NCBI GenBank assembly: GCA_033763835.1
Contig: JANRJS010000014.1
Location: 1-64,000, forward strand
Reading direction: 5' to 3'
DNA: 64,000 nt
DNA from: JAPKYZ01 sp033763835
GTDB lineage: Bacteria > Acidobacteriota > Terriglobia > Bryobacterales > Bryobacteraceae
Positions 1 to 8,880 of this stretch are shown here, in pieces; position 1 is the stretch's first letter, and the number at the start of each line of letters is the position of its first letter. A program made the translations under genes and the position numbers. A model generated the notes under the pieces. The model was not told where the DNA came from and searched no databases. It saw nothing but the letters and a program-made list of their open reading frames with translations.

Positions 1-333
1 CGAGTGTGGCGTCTTATTCTGGATAAGGGGCTGTCCGTTCGTGAAGTCGAGCGGATGATGCGCGAAGAGAAAGCCGCCGCCGTTGGCGTCGGTACGGCCC
101 GCCCCTCGGACGAGAACCCTTCGGCGCGCGTGCGGGAAGAAGAGCGAACCGCACGAGGCAACGAAGCGGATTTGCGGCATCTGGAAGACCGTCTACGCGA
201 TGCGCTGGGAACCCGTGTCCGTCTCGTCGGGACCGACACGCGTGGCAAAATCGAGATTGAATACTACTCGCAGGATGACCTGGATCGCATTTACACGCTA
301 ATTGTTGGGGATGGTGCCGGCGGTAGGAATTGA
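1..333 (+). CDS. parB: ParB chromosome-partitioning protein, C-terminal part (5' end outside window)
   Basis: The reading frame is open from the first base, so only the last ~110 residues are visible. They begin in the helical part of the ParB/Spo0J fold (GLSVREVERMM, typical of the region after the DNA-binding helix-turn-helix). After a polar linker they end in the conserved dimerisation domain (LEDRLRDALGTRV followed by GKIEIEYYSQDDLDRI). ParB binds parS sites near the origin and loads ParA and SMC for segregation, which fits dnaA lying about 26 kb away. parA would be expected upstream, outside the window. The stop codon lies inside the tRNA gene on the opposite strand. The family call is firm from the C-terminal signature; the CTPase domain cannot be checked here. 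Confidence 0.9.
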   Translation, partial: RVWRLILDKGLSVREVERMMREEKAAAVGVGTARPSDENPSARVREEERTARGNEADLRHLEDRLRDALGTRVRLVGTDTRGKIEIEYYSQDDLDRIYTLIVGDGAGGRN

Positions 334-387
334 ACCTACGACCTACGGATTATGAGACCGTCGCTCTAACCCCTGAGCTACACCGGC
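312..387 (-). tRNA. tRNA-Met (anticodon CAT)
   Basis: On the minus strand a complete cloverleaf can be drawn. The acceptor arm starts GCCGGTG and pairs with CGCCGGC (one G-T). The D-arm is GCTC/GAGC, the anticodon loop CTCATAA carries CAT, the T-arm is GTAGG-TTCAATT-CCTAC, and the discriminator A is followed by an encoded CCA. The anticodon stem has one T-T mismatch next to the loop. CAT can mean elongator Met or a lysidine-modified Ile; the overall sequence resembles elongator tRNA-Met. Its 3' end overlaps the end of parB on the other strand by 22 bases. Confidence 0.93.
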
Positions 388-440
388 ACGTCAATCACTA
401 GCTTAACCCAATCCGGCACACTGCGTTAGACTCGACGTAA

Positions 441-1748
441 GTGGGCCGTCCCATCATCCGGTTCGAAAACGTCTCCAAAAGCTACGCTATCTACGACTCT
501 CCCGGAGACCGGCTCGCGGAAATTCTAACCTTCCAAAAGCTACGCCGCCACCGGGATTTCTGGGCGCTCCGCGATATCGGCTTCGAAATCGAGCGCGGCG
601 AAACCTTCTGTGTGATCGGCGAAAACGGCTCCGGCAAGAGCACGATGCTGCAAATCGTCGCGGGGATTCTCGAACCCACCGCCGGGACCGCGCAAACCGA
701 CGGCCGGGTCGCGGCGCTGCTCGAGTTGGGCTCCGGCTTTAACCCCGAGTTTTCGGGGCGAGACAACGTCTACCTCAATGCCGCCATCCTCGGCTTATCC
801 GCCGCGGAAGTGGACCGCCTCTATCCAAAAATCATCGAGTTCGCGGAAATCGGGGACTTCATTCACCAACCCGTCAAAACCTACTCGAGCGGTATGAGCG
901 TCCGGCTGGCGTTTGCCGTAGCCATCCACGTCCATCCAGAGGTGCTACTCGTCGACGAAGCCCTCGCCGTCGGCGATATCTATTTCCGCCAACGTTGCCT
1001 GCGGAAAGTGCACGAGCTTCGCTCTCAAGGCGTGACCATCCTTTTCGTTTCCCATTCGATGGGCGACGTAAAGGCGATCGGCGACCGCACGCTTTGGCTC
1101 GACGGCGGCCGCATTCGCGCTCTGGGGGCCACGGACCAAGTCGTAACCCAGTACCTGGCCGCGATGAACGCGAAGGACGCGCAGTACATCGACGCGCATC
1201 CGGTAGAAACCGCCGGACCCGTCCAACAGGCGCCGGAGTTTGTCGAAGGGCTGCCGAACGTCGATCACCGTTATGGCGACGGGCGCGCCCGCGTGGCCGG
1301 TATCGCCGTCCTAAACGGCGCCGGACAGCCGGTTCATCTGCTCGAACCGGGAACGAACGCCGTCGTACGAATCTCGGTGGAAGCGTACGAGGCGATCGCG
1401 CGGCCGAACGTGGGATTTATGCTGCGCAACCACATGGGCCTCGATTTCGCGGGAACCAACACGTTGCGGGAAGGTGTGGAAATGCCGCCGTTGCAGCCCG
1501 GCGAGCGCCGCACGGTCGACTTTCACGTCCAGTTGCCCACGCTTTATCCGAGCGCCTTTTCGTTCTCGCCCGCCATCGCCGACGGCGATCTAACCGCGTA
1601 CCGCATGTGCGACTGGGTGGACAATGCCATTGTCCTGCAGATGGGCCACGGCGACGGGCCGGTGTACGGCTATCTGCACTTGCCGTGCCGCGTAGAGGTG
1701 AACGCGCGACTGGCCGCGCCTTCGGAGGCGATTCTTGCCCGCGCTTGA
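441..1748 (+). CDS. Wzt-like ABC transporter ATP-binding protein for polysaccharide export
   Basis: This 435-residue protein is an ABC-type ATPase: Walker A GENGSGKST at residues 60-68, signature YSSGM at 148-152, Walker B VLLVDE at 168-173 and the switch His in SH at 204-205. The first ~250 residues are the nucleotide-binding domain. The remaining ~180 residues match the Wzt_C-type beta-sandwich found in O-antigen/teichoic-type exporters, which in studied Wzt proteins recognises the modified end of the glycan. It starts with GTG and opens the glycosyltransferase cluster, overlapping the next gene by 14 bases. The expected ABC-2 membrane partner (Wzm type) is not found anywhere in the window, so it must lie elsewhere. 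Confidence 0.9.
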   Translation: MGRPIIRFENVSKSYAIYDSPGDRLAEILTFQKLRRHRDFWALRDIGFEIERGETFCVIGENGSGKSTMLQIVAGILEPTAGTAQTDGRVAALLELGSGFNPEFSGRDNVYLNAAILGLSAAEVDRLYPKIIEFAEIGDFIHQPVKTYSSGMSVRLAFAVAIHVHPEVLLVDEALAVGDIYFRQRCLRKVHELRSQGVTILFVSHSMGDVKAIGDRTLWLDGGRIRALGATDQVVTQYLAAMNAKDAQYIDAHPVETAGPVQQAPEFVEGLPNVDHRYGDGRARVAGIAVLNGAGQPVHLLEPGTNAVVRISVEAYEAIARPNVGFMLRNHMGLDFAGTNTLREGVEMPPLQPGERRTVDFHVQLPTLYPSAFSFSPAIADGDLTAYRMCDWVDNAIVLQMGHGDGPVYGYLHLPCRVEVNARLAAPSEAILARA

Positions 1749-2997
1749 GTTTACGGGCGAGCGCGTCGTTCCCGGCGAGGTGGACACCGATCTCTGGAAC
1801 GAACATTTCTCGCGCTATTTGTTCGCGGCGCGTTTGGCTCGATCGAAGCGCGTCGCAGACCTGGGATGCGGCGCGGGATACGGAACGGCGGAACTCGCGA
1901 AGACCGCCGTATCGGTGGCGGGCATCGACCGCTCGGAGGAAGCCGTCGCCTTCGCCCGGGAGCGGTACGGCGGCGGCAACGTGGAGTTCCACATCGCCGA
2001 TTGCGCCGACACCGGGCTGCCGTCCGCGTCGGTGGATCTCGCGGTCGCCTTCGAGTTGGTGGAGCATCTCGACGACGCGCGGGCTCTCCTGCGAGAAGCG
2101 GCGCGATTGCTCGCGCCCGGCGGCCAATTGGCCATCTCGACCCCGAACCGCGACTACTACAACGAATCCCGCCGCGGCTCGGGGCCGAATCCGTTTCACC
2201 GCCGCGAGTACTCGTTGGCCGAGTTCCGCGACTTGCTCGGCGAATATTTTCCGCAAGTGACGTTGTTCGCCCAGAACCACGCGAGCGCGATCGTCATTGA
2301 ACCGTTGTTGGCGAGCGGCTCGCAAGCGGCACTCCGCGCGGAAGCGCATGCCGACCCTGGATCCGCGCACTTCTACATTGCCGTTTGCGCCGTGACGCCG
2401 CAGATCGGCGCTCCGACATTCGTATATTTGCCCTCCGCCGCGAACGTCCTGCGAGAGCGCGAACGTCACATCGCCCGCCTCGACGAAGAAATTCGACTCA
2501 AGACCGCCGCACTCGAGGACGCGCTGGCGCGCCATGCCGCGCAGGTGGCCGCCTACCGCCGACTCGAAGGCGAACTGGCATCGAGCAACGATTGGGCGGC
2601 CCAGCGCGACGCGGAGTATCGCGAGAAAGTCCGGCATGTCGAGGCTCTCGAAAATCAACTGGCGGAGGAACGTGGCCGCGCCGCCGCCCACACGGCCAAG
2701 CTCGACGAGCAAATCGCGGAATGGGAGCGCTATGCACTGGCGAAGGACGTTGAACTCGCCGCCGCCCGGCAGAACAGCGCTTCGCTCGCCGTGGAACTCG
2801 AAGGCAAAGTCGTGGAACTCGGCGGCGCAGTTGAGTTGCTGCACCAGTCCGAAGCCGAGCTCGAAGCGCGCACGAACTGGGCGCTGTCTCTCGACCGCGA
2901 GCTCGCGGCGGTTCGCGAGCGCCTCCACGCCGCCACCGCCTCGCGCTGGCTGCGCTTGGGGCGCACACTCCACCTTGGGCCGAATCTCGAATCGTGA
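1735..2997 (+). CDS. class I SAM-dependent methyltransferase with long C-terminal coiled coil
   Basis: Residues ~35-200 form a Rossmann methyltransferase: motif I VADLGCGAGYG at residues 40-50, an acidic residue ending strand 2 (GIDRSEEA), and the post-motif ELVEHLDDA typical of UbiE/Coq5-like enzymes. Residues ~240-410 are a strongly charged heptad-rich stretch (repeated Glu/Leu/Ala blocks), predicted to be a coiled coil. This arrangement occurs in polysaccharide chain-terminating methyltransferases, where the coiled coil acts as a molecular ruler (WbdD is the studied case); the same role here is inference. The start is TTG inside the end of the ATPase gene. The stop TGA overlaps the next start (GTGA). 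Pairing with a Wzt that has a glycan-recognition domain supports a role in capping exported glycan. Confidence 0.8.
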   Translation: MPALEFTGERVVPGEVDTDLWNEHFSRYLFAARLARSKRVADLGCGAGYGTAELAKTAVSVAGIDRSEEAVAFARERYGGGNVEFHIADCADTGLPSASVDLAVAFELVEHLDDARALLREAARLLAPGGQLAISTPNRDYYNESRRGSGPNPFHRREYSLAEFRDLLGEYFPQVTLFAQNHASAIVIEPLLASGSQAALRAEAHADPGSAHFYIAVCAVTPQIGAPTFVYLPSAANVLRERERHIARLDEEIRLKTAALEDALARHAAQVAAYRRLEGELASSNDWAAQRDAEYREKVRHVEALENQLAEERGRAAAHTAKLDEQIAEWERYALAKDVELAAARQNSASLAVELEGKVVELGGAVELLHQSEAELEARTNWALSLDRELAAVRERLHAATASRWLRLGRTLHLGPNLES

Positions 2998-5327
2998 GCC
3001 GCTTTCTCGCCATCCTGCGCGGGCTCGCGGAACTCGCGCTAATTCCTTTCGCGGTGGCGATTCCGGCCATCGCGATCGTTTTGACCGATCTCGCCTGGAC
3101 GATCGCCGGCCGCCGCCGGAAGGCGCAAGACACCGCTCCATCACGGGCTACGGCCTCCGTCGTAATCCCCAATTGGAACGGCCGCGATCTTCTCGAAAAG
3201 TACCTGCCTTCGGCGATCGCCGCGATGGCGGCAAATTCCGGGAACGAGATCCTCGTCGTCGATAACGGCTCGGAGGACGGCAGCGTAGAGTTTCTGCGCG
3301 AAACGTTTCCCGCCGTTCGCGTGCTGGCGCTGCCGCGCAATCTCGGTTTCGGCGGAGGTTCGAACGCGGGATTTCGCGCGGCGAAGAACGACATCGTCGT
3401 ATTGCTCAATAGCGACATGCGCGTCGCGCCGGACTTTCTCGACCCCCTTCTCGCATGCTTCGACGATCCGCAAGTATTTGCCGCCGCTTGCCAGATCTTT
3501 TTCACCGATCCTGAGAAGCCGCGGCAGGAGACGGGCCTCACGCAAGGAGCGTGGCGCGATGGCATGTTACGCGTCCGGCATCGGATCGACGAGCAAGTGA
3601 CGGAGCCGTTTCCCTGCTTCTATCCCGGTGGGGGATCGGCGGCGTTCGACCGGCGGAAGTTCCTCGAACTCGGTGGTTTCGATTCGCTACTCGCACCGTT
3701 TTATCTCGAAGATACCGACCTCGGTTACATGGCCTGGAAGCGCGGCTGGAAGGTTCTTTATCAGCCGAAAAGCCATGTCTGGCACGAGCATCGCGGAACG
3801 ATCGGAAAGAAGTTCTCGCAAAGCTACATCGACGGCGTGCTCCAGAAGAATTTTGCGCTGTTCGCCTGGAAGAATATCCATTCGCCCCGGAAGCTCGCCG
3901 CGCACTTTTTATTCGCGGGAGTGGGCGCGGCGGTAAGCGCATTCGCCGGCCGCTCGCTGGAGCGTGCGAGCTTGCCGGGGCTGGGACGCGCGCTTGGGCA
4001 ACTGCCCGGGGCCATCGCTTCCCGATGGCGCGCCCGCTCGCTTTCCGTGGTAGACGACACCGAAGCGTTCCGCCGTCCGCTGGGAGGCTACTACCGCGAC
4101 CGTTTTCTCGCGCCACGGGCAGTCCCCGAACGGCCTTCGGTGCTGTTCTTGAGTCCGTACCCCATCGAGCCTCCCGTCCATGGCGGCGGCGTCTTCATGA
4201 GCCAAACGCTGCGCCAGTTAGTGAAGCGCGCCGACGTTCATCTGATCGCGCTCCTCGACCGGCGCGAGCAGATCGCCGATCACGCCGCGCTGGCCGGCCT
4301 GTGCGCGTCGTTCGCCTATATCGTCAAGATCACGGGCGAAGAGCACGCTCTCGCCTCTCCGCGCCCGCATGCCGTGCGCGAGTTCGCCAGCGCCGACCTA
4401 GAGTGGCTCATTCACCGGCAGATCTACCAAGGCGGCGCCGATGTCGTCCAGATCGAGTACACCAACATGGGCCAATACGCCTGCGAGTTTCGCCGCCTGG
4501 CCACCTGCGTTTTCGAACACGATGTGTACTTCCAGTCCATCGCGCGCCTGCTGCGGCAACCGGGACTGTCGCTGCGGCGGGCCCAATCGGCGCTTGAATA
4601 TTTGCGTGCGCTCCGCTTTGAACTGAGCATGCTAAGCCGTGTGGACGAAATTCAGGTCTGCACGCGCGACAACGCCGAGTACTTAGTGAGTTTCGACCGT
4701 TCGCTGACGCCGAAAATCCGGACCGGGTTGCGCGCCGGGATCGACGCCGGAAGCTACGAGTACCGCGACGCCGGGGATCCGCGCCGCGAACCGGATACGA
4801 TTCTTTTCGTCGGCAGCTTCCGCCATCAACCGAATCAAGAAGCGCTAACCTGGTTCGCGCGGGACGTGATGCCGCAAATCCTCGCGCTGCGCCCAAGAGC
4901 GAAACTCGTGTGCGTGGGCAGCGATCCTCCGCCGCCGCACGCGTTTCCGAATCTGGGCGGCGCGATCGTGGTCCGCGGATTCGTCGCCGACGTTCGCGCC
5001 GTGTTCCACGAGTATTCAGTTTTCGTCTGCCCCATCCTTTCCGGTTCGGGCGTCCGCGTCAAGTTACTGGAAGCGTTCGCCTCGGGCATCGCCTGCGTCT
5101 CGACGCCGATCGGCGCGGAAGGATTGGCGGGGAACGACGGCGAGTTCTGCCGCCTGGCCGGCGATCCCCGGGCCTTCGCCCACGCCGTCGCCGATCTCCT
5201 CGACCGGCCCGATTCCGCGATGACCGCGCGGGCCCGGCAAGAAGTCGCTCAGAATTGGAACATGCCGGTGATGACCGAGCGCCTGGTAGAGCGTTACCGC
5301 GAACTGTTGCGAGCGAAGCGTGTATAA
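2994..5327 (+). CDS. two-domain glycosyltransferase (GT2-like N-terminus fused to GT4-like C-terminus)
   Basis: A 777-residue fusion. Residues ~10-38 are a hydrophobic segment, probably a membrane anchor. Residues ~52-265 are a family 2 glycosyltransferase: SVVIPNWNGRD, ILVVDNGSEDGS, NLGFGGGSNAGF and the DxD-like NSD in VLLNSDMRV. After a linker, from about residue 380 (VLFLSPYPIEPPVHGGG) to the end runs a second, GT-B type module. It has the GT4 pattern IDAGSYEY, ILFVGSFRHQPNQEA and a GSGVRVKLLEAFASG donor-site loop. The protein may therefore transfer two sugars in succession during repeat-unit assembly. It starts GTG, overlapping the previous stop by 4 bases, and ends overlapping the next gene by 8 bases. 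Confidence 0.87.
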   Translation: MSRFLAILRGLAELALIPFAVAIPAIAIVLTDLAWTIAGRRRKAQDTAPSRATASVVIPNWNGRDLLEKYLPSAIAAMAANSGNEILVVDNGSEDGSVEFLRETFPAVRVLALPRNLGFGGGSNAGFRAAKNDIVVLLNSDMRVAPDFLDPLLACFDDPQVFAAACQIFFTDPEKPRQETGLTQGAWRDGMLRVRHRIDEQVTEPFPCFYPGGGSAAFDRRKFLELGGFDSLLAPFYLEDTDLGYMAWKRGWKVLYQPKSHVWHEHRGTIGKKFSQSYIDGVLQKNFALFAWKNIHSPRKLAAHFLFAGVGAAVSAFAGRSLERASLPGLGRALGQLPGAIASRWRARSLSVVDDTEAFRRPLGGYYRDRFLAPRAVPERPSVLFLSPYPIEPPVHGGGVFMSQTLRQLVKRADVHLIALLDRREQIADHAALAGLCASFAYIVKITGEEHALASPRPHAVREFASADLEWLIHRQIYQGGADVVQIEYTNMGQYACEFRRLATCVFEHDVYFQSIARLLRQPGLSLRRAQSALEYLRALRFELSMLSRVDEIQVCTRDNAEYLVSFDRSLTPKIRTGLRAGIDAGSYEYRDAGDPRREPDTILFVGSFRHQPNQEALTWFARDVMPQILALRPRAKLVCVGSDPPPPHAFPNLGGAIVVRGFVADVRAVFHEYSVFVCPILSGSGVRVKLLEAFASGIACVSTPIGAEGLAGNDGEFCRLAGDPRAFAHAVADLLDRPDSAMTARARQEVAQNWNMPVMTERLVERYRELLRAKRV

Positions 5328-5988
5328 CGGCCAGCGGATCACGGTGATCATTCCGTGCTTGAACGAAGAACAGGGCATCGAGCAAGTACTGCGCCGCATG
5401 CCGGATTTCGTCGATCAAACGATCGTCGTCGATAACGGTTCGACGGACCGCACGCGCGAGGTGGCGGAGGGCTTTGGCGCGGAAGTGATTCGCGAGCATG
5501 TGCGCGGCTACGGGCGCGCTTATAAACGCGGCTTCCAGCACGCGACCGGCGATGTAATCGTCACGCTCGACGGCGATCACAGCTACCCGCCCGACGCGAT
5601 CTCCTATTTGCTCGAGGCGTTCCGCCACCTGGAAGCGGATTTTCTGAACGCGTCGCGCTTTCCGGTGCGCGAAAAAGGCGCGATGAGCCTGAAACATAAG
5701 TTCGGCAATTTGGTTTTGTCGCTCGCGATGTCGATTCTGTTCCTGCGCTGGGTGTCGGATTCGCAGTCGGGCATGTGGGTGTTCAAGCGCTCGATTCTGG
5801 AGCGCATGAAGCTGGAATCGGACGGCATGGCGTTTTCCGAGGAGATCAAGATCGAGGCGCTTAAGGCCAAAGTACGGTTTGTCGAAATCTCGATCCAGTA
5901 CTCGTCGCGGCTGGGCGAGATCAAGCTGAATCCGTGGCGCGACGGCATCCAAAACCTTCTCTTCCTGGTTAAGAAGCGCTTTTCGTGA
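5320..5988 (+). CDS. polyprenyl-phosphate-type glycosyltransferase family 2
   Basis: A 222-residue GT-A enzyme resembling dolichol-/undecaprenyl-phosphate mannosyl- or glucosyltransferases: VIIPCLNEEQGIEQV at the N-terminus, IVVDNGSTDRT, the metal-binding DGDHSYPPD and the QSGMW acceptor-region motif. It lacks the C-terminal transmembrane pair found in GtrB-type members, so it is probably peripheral. The likely reaction is sugar transfer from a nucleotide sugar to a polyprenyl phosphate; the sugar is unknown. It starts GTG with an 8-base overlap with the upstream gene and shares GTGA with the downstream one. Confidence 0.85.
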   Translation: MYNGQRITVIIPCLNEEQGIEQVLRRMPDFVDQTIVVDNGSTDRTREVAEGFGAEVIREHVRGYGRAYKRGFQHATGDVIVTLDGDHSYPPDAISYLLEAFRHLEADFLNASRFPVREKGAMSLKHKFGNLVLSLAMSILFLRWVSDSQSGMWVFKRSILERMKLESDGMAFSEEIKIEALKAKVRFVEISIQYSSRLGEIKLNPWRDGIQNLLFLVKKRFS

Positions 5989-6902
5989 TCTCCGCCGTAG
6001 TCCCCACGTTCAACCGCCGCGACTTGCTGGAGCGCGCCGTGCGGTCGATCGAGGCGGACGAGGTTGTGGTGGTGGACGACGGATCGACGGAGGACGTGCG
6101 GGTTGCGGGCGCGCGCAATTTGAGGCTCGAGGGCAACCGGGGATTCGCGTACGCCGTCAATCGAGGCATTGAGGCCGCGGCGGGCGATTGGGTGGCGATC
6201 GTGAACAACGATGCCGTGCTGGAGCCGGGCTACCTGACGACGCTGCGGGTAAGGGCGGAGCTTACGGGCGCGTGGTTCGCTACCGGCAAAATCTTGCGCG
6301 AGAGCGACCCGGCGCGCATCGATGCCACGTTCGATCTGGTCACGCGCGCGGGGCTCGCCTGGCGGGTAGGCGACGGATGGCCGGCCGATCGATTGGACGA
6401 AGAGCGCGCCATCGCCATCGCGCCGATGACCGCCGCGCTGTTCCGGCGCGAGCTGTTCGAGAAAGTGGGCTTACTCGACGAATCGTTCGGGAGCTATCTC
6501 GAAGACGTCGATTTTGGAATCCGGTGCGCGGCGGCGGGCTACCGTGGCGTCTACGTCCCGAGCGCGCGCGGGTTACACAGAGGGAGTGCGACACTGGGCG
6601 CGTGGCGCGCGGACACGGTGCGGTTGTTGTCGCGCAACCAAATGCTATTGGTAAAGAAGCACTTAGGCCCGGATTGGATTTGGCATTCGGGACGCTCCGT
6701 GATTTGTGGGCAAGCGTTGTGGGGATGGGCGGCGCTGCGGCGCGGTTGTTTCGCCGCCTGGTGGCAAGGGAAACGGGACGCGGGACGCCTGCATCCGGAA
6801 GTGGTACCCGGTACGCGGCGGGCGATCGAAGAAAGTGAACGCGAGTTGCTGGACTTGGCGCGCGGCGACCGGTTTTGGGACTTCTATCGATGGCTGACTT
6901 AA
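5985..6902 (+). CDS. family 2 glycosyltransferase (rhamnosyltransferase-like)
   Basis: A 305-residue GT-A enzyme: ISAVVPTFNRRDLLERAV at the N-terminus, VVVDDGSTEDV, NRGFAYAVNRG and the DxD-equivalent NND in VAIVNNDAVLEPG. GSYLEDVDFGIRCAAAGY carries the ED(V) motif near the catalytic base. The family adds hexoses or rhamnose to lipid-linked glycan at the cytoplasmic face. The GTG start overlaps the previous stop by 4 bases and the stop is TAATG-coupled to the next gene. Donor and linkage cannot be told from sequence. Confidence 0.85.
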   Translation: MISAVVPTFNRRDLLERAVRSIEADEVVVVDDGSTEDVRVAGARNLRLEGNRGFAYAVNRGIEAAAGDWVAIVNNDAVLEPGYLTTLRVRAELTGAWFATGKILRESDPARIDATFDLVTRAGLAWRVGDGWPADRLDEERAIAIAPMTAALFRRELFEKVGLLDESFGSYLEDVDFGIRCAAAGYRGVYVPSARGLHRGSATLGAWRADTVRLLSRNQMLLVKKHLGPDWIWHSGRSVICGQALWGWAALRRGCFAAWWQGKRDAGRLHPEVVPGTRRAIEESERELLDLARGDRFWDFYRWLT

Positions 6903-7834
6903 TGGGGGCTGAGCTAACGGCGGTAATCGTGACGCACAACTCGGCGCCGGAACTGCCCGCGTGTCTCGAAGCGATTCTCGCGTGGACTCCGCATGTGGTC
7001 GTGATCGATAACGCGTCCTTGGACGAAAGCGTTTCCGTGGCGCGCCGGTATCCGGTCGAGGTCATCGCCAATCCGGACAATCGAGGATTCGCCGCGGCGG
7101 TGAATCAAGGGTTTGAGCGCGCGGAAACGCCGTTTGTATTACTGCTCAATCCCGACGCGGTGGCGCTACGGGGTCGCGACGAACTGCTGCGGGCGGCGTC
7201 CGGCGGGGCGTCTACAGGCACGCTGGTCGGCGAGGACGGACGGCCGCAGATCGGGTTCGGGATCCGGCGACTGCCGACGCCTGCGGCATTGATCTTCGAG
7301 TGCCTGGGGATCAATCGCTTACTTCCGTCAAACGCGGCGAACCGGCGCTGGCGGGCGCTCGATTTCGATCTCTCGCAAGAGCAGGACGCCGAACAACCGG
7401 CGGGGGCTTTCTGGCTGATCCGGCGGGACGTTTGGGCGTCGCTCGGCGGCTTCGACGAGCGCTTTCGCCCGGTGTGGTTCGAGGATGTGGATTTCGCGAA
7501 ACGGATGCGGGACCGGGGGTTTCGAATCCGCTACACGCCGCTGGCCGCCGCTCGCCATGCGGGGGGGCATTCCGTCGGACGGATGGATTCGCTTAGGCGG
7601 GTCTTGCACTGGCATGTTAACCTTTCGATATACGGACTTAGGCACTTCTCTCCCTCCGCGAGGGTGCTGGTTGGGGTGGCCGCAACGCTCGGTGGGGTTG
7701 TGAGGGGCTGTGCTAGAGTATCGAGTTCGGTTTTCCGGGTAGTAACGGGCGGCAAACGGCCAAGTAGCGACGATCCCGCTGTTGTAATTCGAAAATCCAA
7801 GGACACGGAACAAGTTCATCTACATGTCCCATAA
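6890..7834 (+). CDS. family 2 glycosyltransferase
   Basis: The protein has a GT-A fold: TAVIVTHNSAPELPACL, VVVIDNASLDES, NRGFAAAVNQGFE, LLLNPDAVA (metal site NPD) and VWFEDVDFAKRMRDRGF. Two starts are possible. ATG 6890 has GGGA about 9 bases upstream; ATG 6902 overlaps the upstream stop as TAATG and also gives a complete fold. The first strand begins close to the N-terminus either way. It overlaps the next glycosyltransferase by 11 bases. From about residue 240 the C-terminal stretch is hydrophobic and may contact the membrane. Confidence 0.83.
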   Translation: MADLMGAELTAVIVTHNSAPELPACLEAILAWTPHVVVIDNASLDESVSVARRYPVEVIANPDNRGFAAAVNQGFERAETPFVLLLNPDAVALRGRDELLRAASGGASTGTLVGEDGRPQIGFGIRRLPTPAALIFECLGINRLLPSNAANRRWRALDFDLSQEQDAEQPAGAFWLIRRDVWASLGGFDERFRPVWFEDVDFAKRMRDRGFRIRYTPLAAARHAGGHSVGRMDSLRRVLHWHVNLSIYGLRHFSPSARVLVGVAATLGGVVRGCARVSSSVFRVVTGGKRPSSDDPAVVIRKSKDTEQVHLHVP

Positions 7835-8870
7835 GGGCTTCGTTTCGGTCACTATCGTGACCTACAACAGCGGCCGCTTTATCAAGCGGTGCCTGGAATC
7901 GGTCCTTCAGCAGCGGTACCCGCTGAAGGAAATCATTGTGATCGACAACGCCTCGACCGACGGGACGGTGGATATTCTCGAGCAGTTCGAGTCGCGTTGC
8001 CGGGTGGTTTATAACTCGAAAAACGTGGGCTTCGCCGCGGCGCAGAATCAGGCGATCGAGCTTTCGGAAGGCGAATGGGTTCTGACGTTGAATCCGGACG
8101 TGCTGCTGTTTCCGAACTTTATTCAGTCGCTGGTGGATGCGGGCAATCGCGATCCGGAAGTCGGCACGGTGTGCGGCAAGCTGCTTTCGATGCTCGCGAC
8201 GTTCGATTTGCCGGATCATCCGCTGGTCGATTCGACCGGGATTTACTTTACGCCGACCATGCGGCATTTGGATCGCGGATCGCTCGAAGTGGACAACGGG
8301 CACTATCTGAATTTCGAGTATGTGTTCGGCGCGACGGCGGCGGCGGCGCTCTACCGTCGGGAGATGATCGACGACATCTCGATGGACGGCGAGTTTTTCG
8401 ATAACGAATTTTTCGTGTATCGCGAAGACGCCGATGTGGCGTGGCGCGCGCAATTGCTGGGCTGGAAGTGTTTGTACACGCCTTTCGCGCGCGGGTATCA
8501 CGTGCGGAGCGTCCGGCCGATGAACCGGCGGGCACTGCCGCCGGAGATCAATATGCATTCGGTGAAGAACCGGTTCATGATGCGGGTGAAGAACATGACC
8601 GGCGATCTCTACCGGCGGAATTTCCTGCCCATTACGGGGCGCGACTTGACGGTGGTGGGCGCGTGCCTGCTGCACGAATGGTCGTCGCTCAAGGCGTTTT
8701 GGATCGTGGCGCGGCACTGGAGCAAGCTGCTCGAAAAGCGGCGATGGATCATGGAGCGGCGGCGCGTGTCCGACGAGTACATCGCCGGGTGGTTCCGTTT
8801 CCAGCCGGTCAGCCATCCGGCGGCGAAACCCTCGCGTTCGCTGGCCCGGGCGAAGACGGTTCGCGGCTAA
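7824..8870 (+). CDS. family 2 glycosyltransferase (WbbL/rhamnosyltransferase-like)
   Basis: A 348-residue GT-A enzyme with SVTIVTYNSGRFIKRCL, IIVIDNASTDGTVDIL, NVGFAAAQNQAIE, LNPDVLLFPNF and FFVYREDADVAWRAQLLGW. The order and spacing match rhamnosyltransferases of O-antigen and rhamnan pathways, but the donor is not proven. ATG start inside the end of the preceding glycosyltransferase gene. It is followed after 10 bases by the next glycosyltransferase. The C-terminal ~60 residues are basic, which may favour peripheral membrane binding. Confidence 0.85.
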   Translation: MSHKGFVSVTIVTYNSGRFIKRCLESVLQQRYPLKEIIVIDNASTDGTVDILEQFESRCRVVYNSKNVGFAAAQNQAIELSEGEWVLTLNPDVLLFPNFIQSLVDAGNRDPEVGTVCGKLLSMLATFDLPDHPLVDSTGIYFTPTMRHLDRGSLEVDNGHYLNFEYVFGATAAAALYRREMIDDISMDGEFFDNEFFVYREDADVAWRAQLLGWKCLYTPFARGYHVRSVRPMNRRALPPEINMHSVKNRFMMRVKNMTGDLYRRNFLPITGRDLTVVGACLLHEWSSLKAFWIVARHWSKLLEKRRWIMERRRVSDEYIAGWFRFQPVSHPAAKPSRSLARAKTVRG

Positions 8871-8880
8871 TCTCTTCTTA

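Noticed and set aside
1417..3144. Long minus-strand open frame of 575 codons opposite the methyltransferase
   Set aside because: It is a shadow typical of high-G+C DNA: composition is Arg/Ala-rich, there is no domain, and the plus strand encodes a clear methyltransferase.
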